A stretch of DNA of 58,721 nt from JBDTNK01 sp039933775 (lineage in GTDB: Bacteria; Chloroflexota; Limnocylindria; QHBO01), in assembly GCA_039933775.1 (NCBI GenBank), contig JBDTNK010000008.1, positions 1 to 58,721 of the forward strand. The letters are read 5' to 3'. Shown in pieces: positions 1 through 8,044 of the stretch. A model generated the notes under the pieces. The model saw only the letters and a list, made by a program, of their open reading frames with translations, did not search any database and had not been told where the DNA came from. The translations under genes and the position numbers were made by a program. Positions within the stretch are counted from its first letter, which is position 1. Every line of letters begins with the position of its first letter.

Positions 1-2205
1 GCCGATGACGTCGCGGATCTTGTCGACGGGGATCTTGATGGTCGTGATGCGCGGCGCGAACGGCGACAGGTCACTGCGGCTGGCGCTGATCACCGCGTTC
101 ATCTTATCGAGGATGAAGAGGCGTGCAACGCGCGCCTTCTCCAGCGCATCGCGCATGATCTCGACGGTGATGCCCGCGACCTTGATGTCCATCTGCAGTG
201 CCGTGACGCCCTCGGCCGTCCCGGTCACCTTGAAGTCCATGTCGCCGTACGCGTCTTCCTTGCCGGTGATGTCGGTCAGCACCGCGTAGCGCCCCGTGGC
301 GCTATCGCTGATGAGGCCCATCGCTGCGCCGGCAACCGGCGCCTTGATCGGCACGCCGGCATCCATGAGCGCCAGCGAGCTGCCGCAGGTGGACGCCATC
401 GAAGTCGAGCCATTCGAGCTGACCACCTCGCTCACGACGCGAATCACGTACGGGAACTCGGCCTCCGTCGGCAGCACCGGCAGCAAAGCGCGCTCCGCGA
501 GCGCACCGTGGCCGATCTCGCGACGACCGGGGCCGCGCATGAAGCGCGCCTCGCCGACCGAATAGGGCGGCATGTTGTAGTGATGCAGGTAGCGCTTCTC
601 CGTCTCGGGCGAGATCGTGTCCATGCGCTGCTTGTCGCTCGAGGGGCCTAGCGTCACGATCGACAGGGCCTGCGTCTGACCGCGCGTGAAGATGCCCGAA
701 CCATGCGTCCGCGGCAGGACGCCGACCTCGACAGTGATCGGTCGGATCGTGGCGGTGTCACGCCCATCGATGCGCACGTCCTCGCTGAGCACGAGCTCGC
801 GCACCGTCGTCTTGGTCAGATGGTCCATGAGCGGCGAACCGATGCCATGGCGGCGCCGAATATCCTCGATGCGGGTCCCCTGCTCGCTGCGATCGTAATG
901 CTCGCGAGCGCGTCGCACCTCGTCGGCGATCTCCGCCCGCACCGCACCCAGGCGGTCGGACAGTCCCGCGCTGAAGTTGATGAGGAGCTCGGCGGTCGCC
1001 TCCGCATCCGGCATGGCGCGGTGCGCGGCTGCATGATCGCGGCCGAAGACGAAATGCACGAGATCCGACAGCTTGTAGCCGCCGGCATCGGGGTAGAGCT
1101 GATGAGCGAGCTCCAGCGTGTCGAACACCGCACTGGGCTTCCAGCCGCTCTCCGATGGCAGGTGGCGCAGGATGAAGGGCAGGTCGAAGGCGATATTGTG
1201 GGCCACGACCGGAGCATCACCGATGAACTCGACCAGGCGCTGCAGCACTTCGAGAGTCGGCGGCGCACCGGCGACGTCGGCGTCGCTGACGCCGTGGATC
1301 TGGTGGCCTACGATCGGACGACCAGGATTCGTGAGCGACTCGAAGCGGTCCACGATCTGCCCGTCGCGCACGCGCAGCGCCGCGACGTCGACGATCGAGC
1401 CGAACTCCGGCTTGATCGAGGTCGTCTCGAGATCGATCACCACGAACTCGGATTCGCCCCGGGCCAGGCGATCGCCGAGCTTGGCGACGCTGTCCGCCTT
1501 GGGCCCGATGAACGGCGCCTTCTTGGGCTTGCCGATACTCTCGACAAGGCGGTCCTGGAGCTGGATGCTCTTCTGCGCCTCCGCGTGGCCGAAGGCGATC
1601 GCATCGGCCATCACTGATTCCGGCACGATCTTCGCGCCCGCCTCGACCATCATCACTGCGTCGCGGGTGCCGGCGACCACCAGATCCAGGTCGCTCTCCG
1701 CGAGCTGGGAGTTGGTCGGATTGGCCAGGAACTCACCATTCACCCGACCGACGCGCACAGCGCCGACCGGTCCGTTGAACGGGATGTGGCTGATCGAGAG
1801 GGCGGCCGATGCGCCGTTGAGGGCCAGGATGTCGGGGTCGTTCTCCTGGTCCGCGGAGAGGACGGTCAGGACGACCTGGACGTCGTTGTAATAGCCCTTC
1901 GGGAAGAGGGGCCGAAGCGGCCGATCGGTGAGCCGCATCGCCAGAATGGCGGCCTCCGAAGGACGCGACTCGCGCTTGATGAAGCCGCCGGGAATCTTGC
2001 CCGCGGCGTACATCCGCTCCTCGTAGTCGACGGTGAGCGGGAAGAAGTCGGCGCCCTCACGGGGCTCCTTGGATGCCACCGCGGTGGCGAGCACGACGCT
2101 GTCGCCGTAGCGCACCAGCACCGCTCCATCGGCCTGTTCGGCAAGCTTTCCCGCCTCGAGCGAAAAGCTCTGGCCACCGATCTCGGCCTCTACCTTGATT
2201 GCCAC
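1..2205 (-). CDS. pnp: Polynucleotide phosphorylase with an inserted DEDDh exonuclease domain (3' end cut by window)
   Basis: PNPase degrades RNA 3' to 5' by phosphorolysis. The 735 visible residues are open to the window edge. The first RNase PH domain covers about 1-220 (PGGFIKRESRPSE loop at 72-84). The second covers about 475-700, with the phosphate-binding SSNGSTSMAS at 596-605 and catalytic D651, D657 and K659 (EDAYGDMDFK). The KH domain begins at 718 and is cut before its GxxG loop; KH and S1 lie outside. Between the PH domains, residues about 252-415 are a DnaQ-type exonuclease: VIDLETT (D258, E260), IHGVSDADVAGAP, HNIAFD (D341) and HRAMPD (H395, D400). Translation codon by codon shows one continuous frame. 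The KH domain starts about 165 residues later than in E. coli PNPase, matching one added domain. The GTG start at 2205 has GGAGG five bases upstream. It follows rpsO, as in many bacteria. The dual nuclease activity is inferred. Confidence 0.95.
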   Translation of the reverse strand, partial: MAIKVEAEIGGQSFSLEAGKLAEQADGAVLVRYGDSVVLATAVASKEPREGADFFPLTVDYEERMYAAGKIPGGFIKRESRPSEAAILAMRLTDRPLRPLFPKGYYNDVQVVLTVLSADQENDPDILALNGASAALSISHIPFNGPVGAVRVGRVNGEFLANPTNSQLAESDLDLVVAGTRDAVMMVEAGAKIVPESVMADAIAFGHAEAQKSIQLQDRLVESIGKPKKAPFIGPKADSVAKLGDRLARGESEFVVIDLETTSIKPEFGSIVDVAALRVRDGQIVDRFESLTNPGRPIVGHQIHGVSDADVAGAPPTLEVLQRLVEFIGDAPVVAHNIAFDLPFILRHLPSESGWKPSAVFDTLELAHQLYPDAGGYKLSDLVHFVFGRDHAAAHRAMPDAEATAELLINFSAGLSDRLGAVRAEIADEVRRAREHYDRSEQGTRIEDIRRRHGIGSPLMDHLTKTTVRELVLSEDVRIDGRDTATIRPITVEVGVLPRTHGSGIFTRGQTQALSIVTLGPSSDKQRMDTISPETEKRYLHHYNMPPYSVGEARFMRGPGRREIGHGALAERALLPVLPTEAEFPYVIRVVSEVVSSNGSTSMASTCGSSLALMDAGVPIKAPVAGAAMGLISDSATGRYAVLTDITGKEDAYGDMDFKVTGTAEGVTALQMDIKVAGITVEIMRDALEKARVARLFILDKMNAVISASRSDLSPFAPRITTIKIPVDKIRDVIG

Positions 2206-2360
2206 TGAGTCCTCCAACATGTCTTGTGTCGTGTTGCTTCGTGCTCCCGGCGCACGGGCATCACGCGCGGATTCGCGCTGCGTGCGGCGGCCGTGGGAGC
2301 AGCTGCATCGAATGTTCGAAGCAGCCCAGGAGCCGGGTTCTTCCCGGCCAGATAAGCGAA

Positions 2361-2384
2361 ACCCAGGCGCTCGTGCACCTGGGT
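2361..2384 (-). terminator. Stem-loop between rpsO and pnp, terminator-like
   Basis: On the minus strand a 10-bp stem (ACCCAGGTGC paired with GCGCCTGGGT, one G-U pair) closes an ACGA loop and is followed by TTTCGCTTAT, a weak U-tract. A second small hairpin (CCGGG-AAGAA-CCCGG, 2333-2347) follows. In E. coli the rpsO-pnp gap holds a partial terminator and an RNase III-processed stem used for pnp autoregulation. A similar role here is inferred from position and structure. Confidence 0.5.
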
Positions 2385-2401
2385 TCGTCGCGGTGAATCG
2401 A

Positions 2402-2671
2402 TTAGCGGCGCAGCCCCAGCTGTCCGATCACGTCCCGATAGCGGTCCACGTCCTTGCGGACCAGGTACGCCAGCAGCCGACGGCGGTGGCCGACGAGCTT
2501 CAACAGCCCGCGGCGGGAGTGATTGTCGTTGTGATAGGTGCGCAGGTGCTCTGTGAGCGACTTGATCCGCTCGGTCAACAGCGCGATCTGTACCTCGGGC
2601 GACCCGGTGTCACCCTCGTGAGTTGCGTAGTCAGTCACGATCGCGCTCTTGGTGTCCTTCGCGAGCGGCAC
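2402..2671 (-). CDS. rpsO: 30S ribosomal protein S15
   Basis: S15 binds the central domain of 16S rRNA and nucleates platform assembly. The signature segments are clear: THEGDTGSPEVQIALLTERI near the N-terminus and HSRRGLLKLVGHRRRLLAYL in the middle. In-frame ATG codons exist upstream (2695, 2689, 2683), but I chose the GTG at 2671. It has GGAGG five bases upstream and gives exactly 89 residues, the usual family length. The gene lies between ribF and pnp, and a TAAACT box at 2708-2713 could start a separate transcript. Confidence 0.96.
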   Translation of the reverse strand: MPLAKDTKSAIVTDYATHEGDTGSPEVQIALLTERIKSLTEHLRTYHNDNHSRRGLLKLVGHRRRLLAYLVRKDVDRYRDVIGQLGLRR

Positions 2672-2707
2672 ACGTTCCTCCATCTTCATTCCCATTGATC
2701 ACGCGAA

Positions 2708-2713
2708 AGTTTA
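2708..2713 (-). promoter_or_regulatory. Possible -10 box for rpsO-pnp
   Basis: The minus strand reads TAAACT in the 80-base gap between ribF and rpsO, about 36 bases before the chosen start. No convincing -35 hexamer lies 16-18 bases upstream, so this is a weak call based on position and on the match to the TATACT boxes elsewhere in the window. Confidence 0.35.
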
Positions 2714-2751
2714 GCACAGAGCGAGGCCTCCTGCGACCGCTAAGCGAACAG

Positions 2752-3687
2752 TCAGCCGATCCTGAGCAGCCGGCGGGCGTGCGTTTCGTCGGCGCGCATC
2801 TGCGTCACCAGCGCCTCGACCGATGCGAAGCGCCGCTCCGCACGCAGCCTGTCGTCCAGCACCACTGCCAGCTCCGCGTCGTACAGGTCTGCGTCGAAGT
2901 CGAGCAGGTACACCTCGACCAGCACCCGCCCGTCGTCGTGGAAGGTCGGACGCACCCCCACGCTGACGAGCGCGGGATGGTCGGGGCCCACGCCCCGCGA
3001 CGAGACCGCGACCCGTCCGAGATAGATGCCGAGCGCGGGCATCGCGGGACGGTAGTCGAATGCCAGGTTCGCGGTCGGAAAGCCAAGCTCACGTCCGCGC
3101 TGGTCGCCGTGCACGACCCGCCCGCGCAGGTAGGTCGGCGCTCCAAGCGCCGCTGCCTGCAGCACCTCGCCGGCGGCGACGGCGATACGGATGCGGGTCG
3201 AGCTCACCGGCTCGGCGTCCACGATCAACGGCGGGACGACGATCACACGTCGCCCGGCCGCCGCGATCGCCTGCGGCGTGCCACCACGCGCATGGCCGAA
3301 GGAGCTGTCGGGCGCCATGGCCACGCCGCGCACCACGATCGAGGGCGCGAGCTCGTTGAGGAAGACGAGCGCGGGCAGCTGTGACAGCGCGTGGTCGAAG
3401 CGCAACGGCACCACGTGGTCGACCAGCCGCGCCGCGCGCAGCCGATCCAGGTTGACATCAAAGGGCGCCAGGCGCGGCACGCCCGAATCGGGCTGCAGGA
3501 CGGCGAGCGGATGCGGCTCGAAGATGATCGCCACCGACGCCAGCCCGACATCGGCGGCCGCGCGCGCCGTCGCGGCGAGGGCGGCCCGATGCCCGAGGTG
3601 CACGCCGTCGAAGACGCCCAGGGTCACGATCGCCGCGCCGACTGCGGGCAGCTCGTCGAGGCCGCGCGGCCCGGGCGCGTCCATCAT
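2752..3687 (-). CDS. ribF: Bifunctional riboflavin kinase / FAD synthetase
   Basis: The enzyme phosphorylates riboflavin to FMN and adenylylates FMN to FAD in the cytoplasm. The N-terminal nucleotidyltransferase domain (about 15-180) shows GVFDGVHLGHRAA, FGHARGG and VSSTRIR. The C-terminal flavokinase domain (about 185-305) shows GRVVHGDQRGRELGFPTANL and the PALGIY segment. The 311 residues are normal length. Its ATGATG start overlaps the truB stop (ATGA), so the two are translationally coupled. The truB-ribF pairing is common in bacteria. Confidence 0.95.
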   Translation of the reverse strand: MMDAPGPRGLDELPAVGAAIVTLGVFDGVHLGHRAALAATARAAADVGLASVAIIFEPHPLAVLQPDSGVPRLAPFDVNLDRLRAARLVDHVVPLRFDHALSQLPALVFLNELAPSIVVRGVAMAPDSSFGHARGGTPQAIAAAGRRVIVVPPLIVDAEPVSSTRIRIAVAAGEVLQAAALGAPTYLRGRVVHGDQRGRELGFPTANLAFDYRPAMPALGIYLGRVAVSSRGVGPDHPALVSVGVRPTFHDDGRVLVEVYLLDFDADLYDAELAVVLDDRLRAERRFASVEALVTQMRADETHARRLLRIG

Positions 3688-4562
3688 CGGTCCGCCACCG
3701 GCAGCACCTTCTCGGGCTGCAGCTTGCCACCGCTGAGCCGTCCGATGCCGATGAGCCCGCCGCTGGCATATACGGCATGCCGCCCATCGTCGCCCTCGAC
3801 CTCCAGCACCACGCCGTTGACGAATCGGGCCGCGGACGCTGCCCCGAGCATCACCTTCGGCAGCCGCAGCAGCCGCTCGACAGGCAGCAGCGCCTCGCCC
3901 AGGCGGCCCTCGCCTGCGAGACGCTCGAGCGTCTCGGGTGTCACGGCATCATCGGCGCGCAATCCCGCCGCCTCCGTGCGTCGCAGCGCGGCGAGGTGCC
4001 CACCGCAGCCGAGCGCATCGCCGAGATCGCGCGCCAGGGAGCGCACGTACGTGCCCGGACCGCAGCGTAGGTCGATGCGAACATCGGTCGTGGCGTCGCC
4101 GGCGGCCACGGCCAGGACCTCGATGGCATCGATGCGCACGCTGCGCGCCTCGAGCACGAGCGGCTCACCGGCGCGGGCTGCGCGATGCGCCCGCCTACCG
4201 GCAACTTTGCGGGCGCTGAAAGTCGGGGGCAGCTGGCTGATCGTGCCGATGAAGGCAACCAGTGCCGCGCGGATGTGTGCCTCGTCCGGTGGCGGGGAGC
4301 CGGGGCTGATCGGCCCCTCCGCGTCGTCGGTGGCGGAGCGTTGTCCCAGGCGGATCGTGGCGTCGTAGCGTTTCGCGCTGCCGCTCAGCTCCTCGCTGAA
4401 GCGCGTCGCGGCCCCGACCAGGATCGGCAGCACCCCCGAGGCCAGTGGATCGAGCGTCCCGGCATGGCCGATGCGCCGGATGCCGGTGAGCCGGCGCATG
4501 AGCCCGACCATGTCGTGCGAGGTGGGCCCTGTGGGCTTGTCGAGGTTAACGACCCCCAGCAT
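3684..4562 (-). CDS. truB: tRNA pseudouridine(55) synthase
   Basis: TruB isomerises U55 in the T-loop of elongator tRNAs. The sequence carries the N-terminal LDKPTGPTSHDMV and the catalytic motif GHAGTLDPLASGVL, whose Asp is the nucleophile. RCGPGTYVRSLARDLG follows in the middle. Upstream in-frame codons exist, but the conserved N-terminus begins at the ATG at 4562, giving 292 residues. The first 17 bases overlap the end of nrnA and the stop overlaps the ribF start. Confidence 0.95.
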   Translation of the reverse strand: MLGVVNLDKPTGPTSHDMVGLMRRLTGIRRIGHAGTLDPLASGVLPILVGAATRFSEELSGSAKRYDATIRLGQRSATDDAEGPISPGSPPPDEAHIRAALVAFIGTISQLPPTFSARKVAGRRAHRAARAGEPLVLEARSVRIDAIEVLAVAAGDATTDVRIDLRCGPGTYVRSLARDLGDALGCGGHLAALRRTEAAGLRADDAVTPETLERLAGEGRLGEALLPVERLLRLPKVMLGAASAARFVNGVVLEVEGDDGRHAVYASGGLIGIGRLSGGKLQPEKVLPVADR

Positions 4563-5526
4563 CGGCCCGCGCCAGCTCTCGCTCGCATTCGGCGAGGACC
4601 CGCTCACGCGCGGCGTCGAGCGGCCCGTCGACGGAGCAGCCGGCCGCGCGGGCATGGCCGCCACCTCCGAACGCCGTGGTGATCGCGACAGCATCCGCCA
4701 CGGCGCGTGTCCGCACGCTGACCCGCACCGTGTCGCCCTCCGCCTCCTTGAACAGGACACTGATCTCGGCGCTCTGGACAGAGGTGAGCAGGTCGATGAA
4801 GCCTTCCGACGCGCTCGGCAACGCCCCTGCGGCGGCGAGCATCGGCAGCGTCATGGTCGCATGCACGATCCGCGCATCGCGGCGCTCCTGGACCCCCGAC
4901 AGGATCTGGCCCCAGAGCGCAACGGTGCTGTACGGCCGGTCGACATAGAGGCGTCGGTTGATCTCTGACAGCGGCGCGCCGGCGGCCACCAGGTCTGCCG
5001 CGGTACGGAGCGTGGTGGGTGTCGCGTTCGGGTGCGCGAAGGTCCGCGTATCGGCCGCGATCCCGCTCAGCAGCGCCGTGGCGAGCTCGAGATCGATCTC
5101 GACGCCCAGGCGTGGCAGCAGCGCAGCCACGATCTCGCAGGTCGCCGCGGCACCCGCATCCACCAGCTGGGCTTCGCCGTACCCGGGGTTGCTGACGTGG
5201 TGGTCGATATTGACGACACGAGCCTTCGCGAGCCAATCGGCGTGCTCGGTGGCGACGCTGCCGAGCCGGCTCAGGTCGCCGGCGTCGACGATGATCGCGA
5301 CATCGGGCTCGAGCCGCGGTGCGCGGCGCACCTCGCCCACGCGCGGCAGGAAAGCCAGCATGGGCGGCGGCGGATCGGCGCACACGATTTCAGCCTGCTT
5401 GCCGCGGCGCTCGGCGGCGATCAGCAGCGCCAGGCCGGCGCCGAGCGTGTCGGCGTCGGGGTTCTCGTGGCAGAAGATCGTGATGCGCTTCGCGCCCACG
5501 ATCAGGTCCACGACCGCCTGGGTCAC
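4546..5526 (-). CDS. nrnA: DHH/DHHA1 nanoRNase / pAp phosphatase (NrnA family)
   Basis: NrnA-type enzymes hydrolyse 2-5 nt RNA remnants and 3'-phosphoadenosine 5'-phosphate. Metal-binding motifs are present in order: HENPDADTLGAG (about 20-31), VDAGD (about 80-84), the name-giving IDHHVSN (about 107-113) and AADTRTF. The C-terminal DHHA1 domain ends with FGGGGHARAAG. The 326 residues match the family. The GTG start overlaps the rbfA stop (GTGA). Its place between rbfA and truB is widespread. Here it shares a gene run with the exonuclease-bearing PNPase, whose end products it could finish off; that link is inferred. Confidence 0.92.
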   Translation of the reverse strand: MTQAVVDLIVGAKRITIFCHENPDADTLGAGLALLIAAERRGKQAEIVCADPPPPMLAFLPRVGEVRRAPRLEPDVAIIVDAGDLSRLGSVATEHADWLAKARVVNIDHHVSNPGYGEAQLVDAGAAATCEIVAALLPRLGVEIDLELATALLSGIAADTRTFAHPNATPTTLRTAADLVAAGAPLSEINRRLYVDRPYSTVALWGQILSGVQERRDARIVHATMTLPMLAAAGALPSASEGFIDLLTSVQSAEISVLFKEAEGDTVRVSVRTRAVADAVAITTAFGGGGHARAAGCSVDGPLDAARERVLAECERELARADAGGR

Positions 5527-5873
5527 GAGTCGCGCTCCTCGGCGATCTCGCGCAGCAGGCGCAGGATGCGATCGCCCGACTCGATCGAGTCGTCGCGGCG
5601 CATCGTGAGCTCGGGCACATGTCGCACCGTCAGCCGCTCACCCAGCCGGCGCCGCAGCCACGGCGCGGCATCGGTCAGGGCGGCCATGCTCGCCTTTTGG
5701 GCCGCCTCGTCACCGTAGACGCTGACCCAGACGCGTGCATGGCCCAGGTCGCGCGCCGTCTCGACGCGCGTGATGGTCGCGAACCCGATGCGCGGATCTT
5801 TCATCTCCCGCTGCATCAGGTCCATCAGCTCGGCCTGGATCTGGCTGTCCAGCCGATCCGTGCGCTGGCTCAC
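5523..5873 (-). CDS. rbfA: 30S ribosome-binding factor A
   Basis: RbfA is a KH-like cold-shock assembly factor that binds immature 30S subunits near the 5' helix of 16S rRNA. Recognisable segments are SQRTDRLDSQIQAELMDLMQ at the N-terminus, DPRIGFATITRVETARDLGH and the C-terminal LTMRRDDSIESGDRI. I chose the GTG at 5873, two bases after the infB stop, giving 116 residues. Another in-frame GTG at 5909 would overlap infB by 34 bases. The gene follows infB directly, as in most bacteria. Confidence 0.92.
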   Translation of the reverse strand: MSQRTDRLDSQIQAELMDLMQREMKDPRIGFATITRVETARDLGHARVWVSVYGDEAAQKASMAALTDAAPWLRRRLGERLTVRHVPELTMRRDDSIESGDRILRLLREIAEERDS

Positions 5874-5875
5874 CG

Positions 5876-7783
5876 TCAGGCCGGTTGCTCGGCGGTCATC
5901 TGGTAGCACTCGATGATGTCGCCCTCGGCGATGTCATCGACGCCGGCCAGGCCGATCCCGCACTCGAAGCCGGTCGCCACCTCGCGGACGTCGTCCTTGA
6001 AGCGGCGCAGCGACTCGATGCGTGCGTCGGCGACGAGCTGTCCGCCACGGAAGAGGCGCGCCTGACCGGCGCGGATGATCCGCCCATCGGTCACATACGA
6101 GCCGGCGATGAAGCCCGCCTTTCCGGCCTTGATGACCATGCGCACCTCGGCATGACCCTCGACGACCTCGACCAGCTTGGGCTGGAGCAGGCCCTTCATG
6201 GCCGTGCCGACATCATCGGTCAGCTTGTAGATCACGTCGTACAGCCGCACGTCCACGCCGGAGGCCTCAACCGCCCGCTGGGCGCCCGGATCGGGCTTGG
6301 TGTTGAATCCGATGACGACCGCCTCGGAGGCCGATGCCAGCTGGATGTCGGACTCGTTGATGTCGCCCGCGCCCTCGCGCAGGATGTTGATCCGCACCTC
6401 GTCGGTGTTGAGGCGCTCCACGGCGTGGCGGATCGCGCCGAGCGAACCCTGCACGTCCGTCTTGAGCACGATCCGCAGCTCGGCGACCTCGGAGGCCTGG
6501 ATCTGAGCACTGATCTCCTCCAGGCTGAAGGCTGCGCGCCCCTCGCCCACACCGCGGCTCATCACCTCGGCCCGATCGCGTGCCGTCTTCTCGTCGGCGA
6601 CGACGCGCAGGATGTCGCCCGCTTCGGGCAGGTCCTGCAGGCCGATGATCTCGACCGCCGACGCCGGTTCGGCACTCTTCACGCGCGTGCCGGCGGCGGT
6701 GTTCAGCGCCCGCACGCGGCCATGCGTACGCCCGACGGTCACGACGTCCCCGACGCGCAGCGTGCCGGTCTGCACGAGGACGGTGGCGACGTTGCCGCGC
6801 CCCTTCTCGACCTTCGACTCGACGATCGTACCGATGGCTGCCCGGTTCGGATTGGCTTTGAGATCCTGCAGGTCGGCCACGAGCAGGATCATCTCCATCA
6901 GGTCATCGATCCCGGTCTTCTGCTTTGCCGACACGTTGACGCTGATGACGTCACCGCCGTACTCCTCGATGAGGACGTTGTTGTCGGCGAGCTCCTGCTT
7001 CACGCGATCCGGGTTGGCGTCCGGCTTGTCGACCTTGTTGATCGCCACGATCATCGGCACGCGCGCCGCGCGCACGTGGTCGATCGCCTCCTTGGTCTGC
7101 GGCATCACCCCGTCATCGGCGGCGACGACGATGACCGCGATATCGGTCACCTGCGCGCCGCGCGCCCGCATGGCGGTGAACGCCTCGTGGCCCGGCGTGT
7201 CGAGAAACACGATCCGACGATCCTTGTGCACCACCTCGCTGGCACCGATGTGCTGCGTGATGCCGCCACGCTCACCGGCGGCGACCTTCGTCTCGCGCAC
7301 GGCGTCGAGCAGGCTCGTCTTGCCGTGGTCGACGTGTCCCATGATCGTGACGATCGGGGCACGGGTCACGAGGTCGGCGGGCGCATCCTCGGTCCACAGC
7401 ACCGGCTTGCCGGCGCCGTCCTCGTCACTGCCCGGGGTGACCAGCGCCTGCTCGCCCGCCTCCGCCGCGGCGGCACGCTCGGCCGACCCGCGCTCGACCG
7501 TCTCGAAGCCCAGCTCACCGCCGACGAGGGAGGCGGTGTCGAAGTCGATCGTCTGGTTGATCGTGGCGAAGATGCCGTTGCGGATCAGCTCCTTGATGAT
7601 GTCCGCGTTGCTCACGCCGAGCGTCTCGGCCATCTCCTTGACCGAGACGGGGTTGGGCAGCTCGAAGGGACCGCTCGGCCTGATGATGGCCGGGGCATCG
7701 GCCAGCGCGGCGCCGGCGGGCGGTCCACTGCGCTTGCGCTGCGGTCGAGGACCGCGGCGCGGTTGATATCGGCGTGGCGGCAT
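5876..7783 (-). CDS. infB: Translation initiation factor IF-2 (short form)
   Basis: IF-2 is the GTPase that places fMet-tRNA on the 30S subunit and drives subunit joining. The 635-residue protein has a short basic leader, then the IF2-N domain (VSVKEMAETLGVSNADIIKE near 46-65). The G domain has G1 GHVDHGKT (149-156), DTPGHEAF and NKVD. Domains II, III and IV follow, ending in ECYQ. It lacks the several-hundred-residue N-terminal extension of E. coli IF2-alpha, as do many non-enteric bacteria. Its ATG touches the ylxR stop (TGAATG), and rbfA follows after two bases. Confidence 0.97.
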   Translation of the reverse strand: MPPRRYQPRRGPRPQRKRSGPPAGAALADAPAIIRPSGPFELPNPVSVKEMAETLGVSNADIIKELIRNGIFATINQTIDFDTASLVGGELGFETVERGSAERAAAAEAGEQALVTPGSDEDGAGKPVLWTEDAPADLVTRAPIVTIMGHVDHGKTSLLDAVRETKVAAGERGGITQHIGASEVVHKDRRIVFLDTPGHEAFTAMRARGAQVTDIAVIVVAADDGVMPQTKEAIDHVRAARVPMIVAINKVDKPDANPDRVKQELADNNVLIEEYGGDVISVNVSAKQKTGIDDLMEMILLVADLQDLKANPNRAAIGTIVESKVEKGRGNVATVLVQTGTLRVGDVVTVGRTHGRVRALNTAAGTRVKSAEPASAVEIIGLQDLPEAGDILRVVADEKTARDRAEVMSRGVGEGRAAFSLEEISAQIQASEVAELRIVLKTDVQGSLGAIRHAVERLNTDEVRINILREGAGDINESDIQLASASEAVVIGFNTKPDPGAQRAVEASGVDVRLYDVIYKLTDDVGTAMKGLLQPKLVEVVEGHAEVRMVIKAGKAGFIAGSYVTDGRIIRAGQARLFRGGQLVADARIESLRRFKDDVREVATGFECGIGLAGVDDIAEGDIIECYQMTAEQPA

Positions 7784-8044
7784 TCAGTTCACCTCGAGGT
7801 GGAGCGCGTCGAGCGCCACGGGCGCATCGAGTGCTCGCTGTACGGCCGCCGCGAGTCGCTTCGGATCGCGGCAGGCCGGTTCGTCACAAACATAGGTACC
7901 TCGTCCGGCGAGCCTGCCGGTCGGGTCGGCGATGACCTGGCGCTCGGCGGTGCGCACGAGGCGGATCATCGACCGCTTTGGGCGAACCGTGCGGCAGACC
8001 GCACAGGTTCGCATCGGGATGTGGTCAGGGTGTCGTTTCGGCAT
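7784..8044 (-). CDS. ylxR: YlxR family RNA-binding protein (DUF448)
   Basis: This 86-residue protein has the YlxR signature RTCAVCRTVRPKRSMIRLVR, a GRGTYVC segment and a C-terminal lysine/arginine-rich helix. The family is a small nucleic-acid-binding protein almost always encoded between nusA and infB, as here. The ATG at 8044 overlaps the nusA 3' end by 20 bases; longer in-frame extensions lie inside nusA and look like shadow sequence. Function is known only loosely. Confidence 0.9.
   Translation of the reverse strand: MPKRHPDHIPMRTCAVCRTVRPKRSMIRLVRTAERQVIADPTGRLAGRGTYVCDEPACRDPKRLAAAVQRALDAPVALDALHLEVN

Noticed and set aside
2190..2378. Small open frame in the rpsO-pnp spacer
   Set aside because: It overlaps the hairpins and the pnp ribosome-binding site and encodes no recognisable protein; RNA structure explains the region better.
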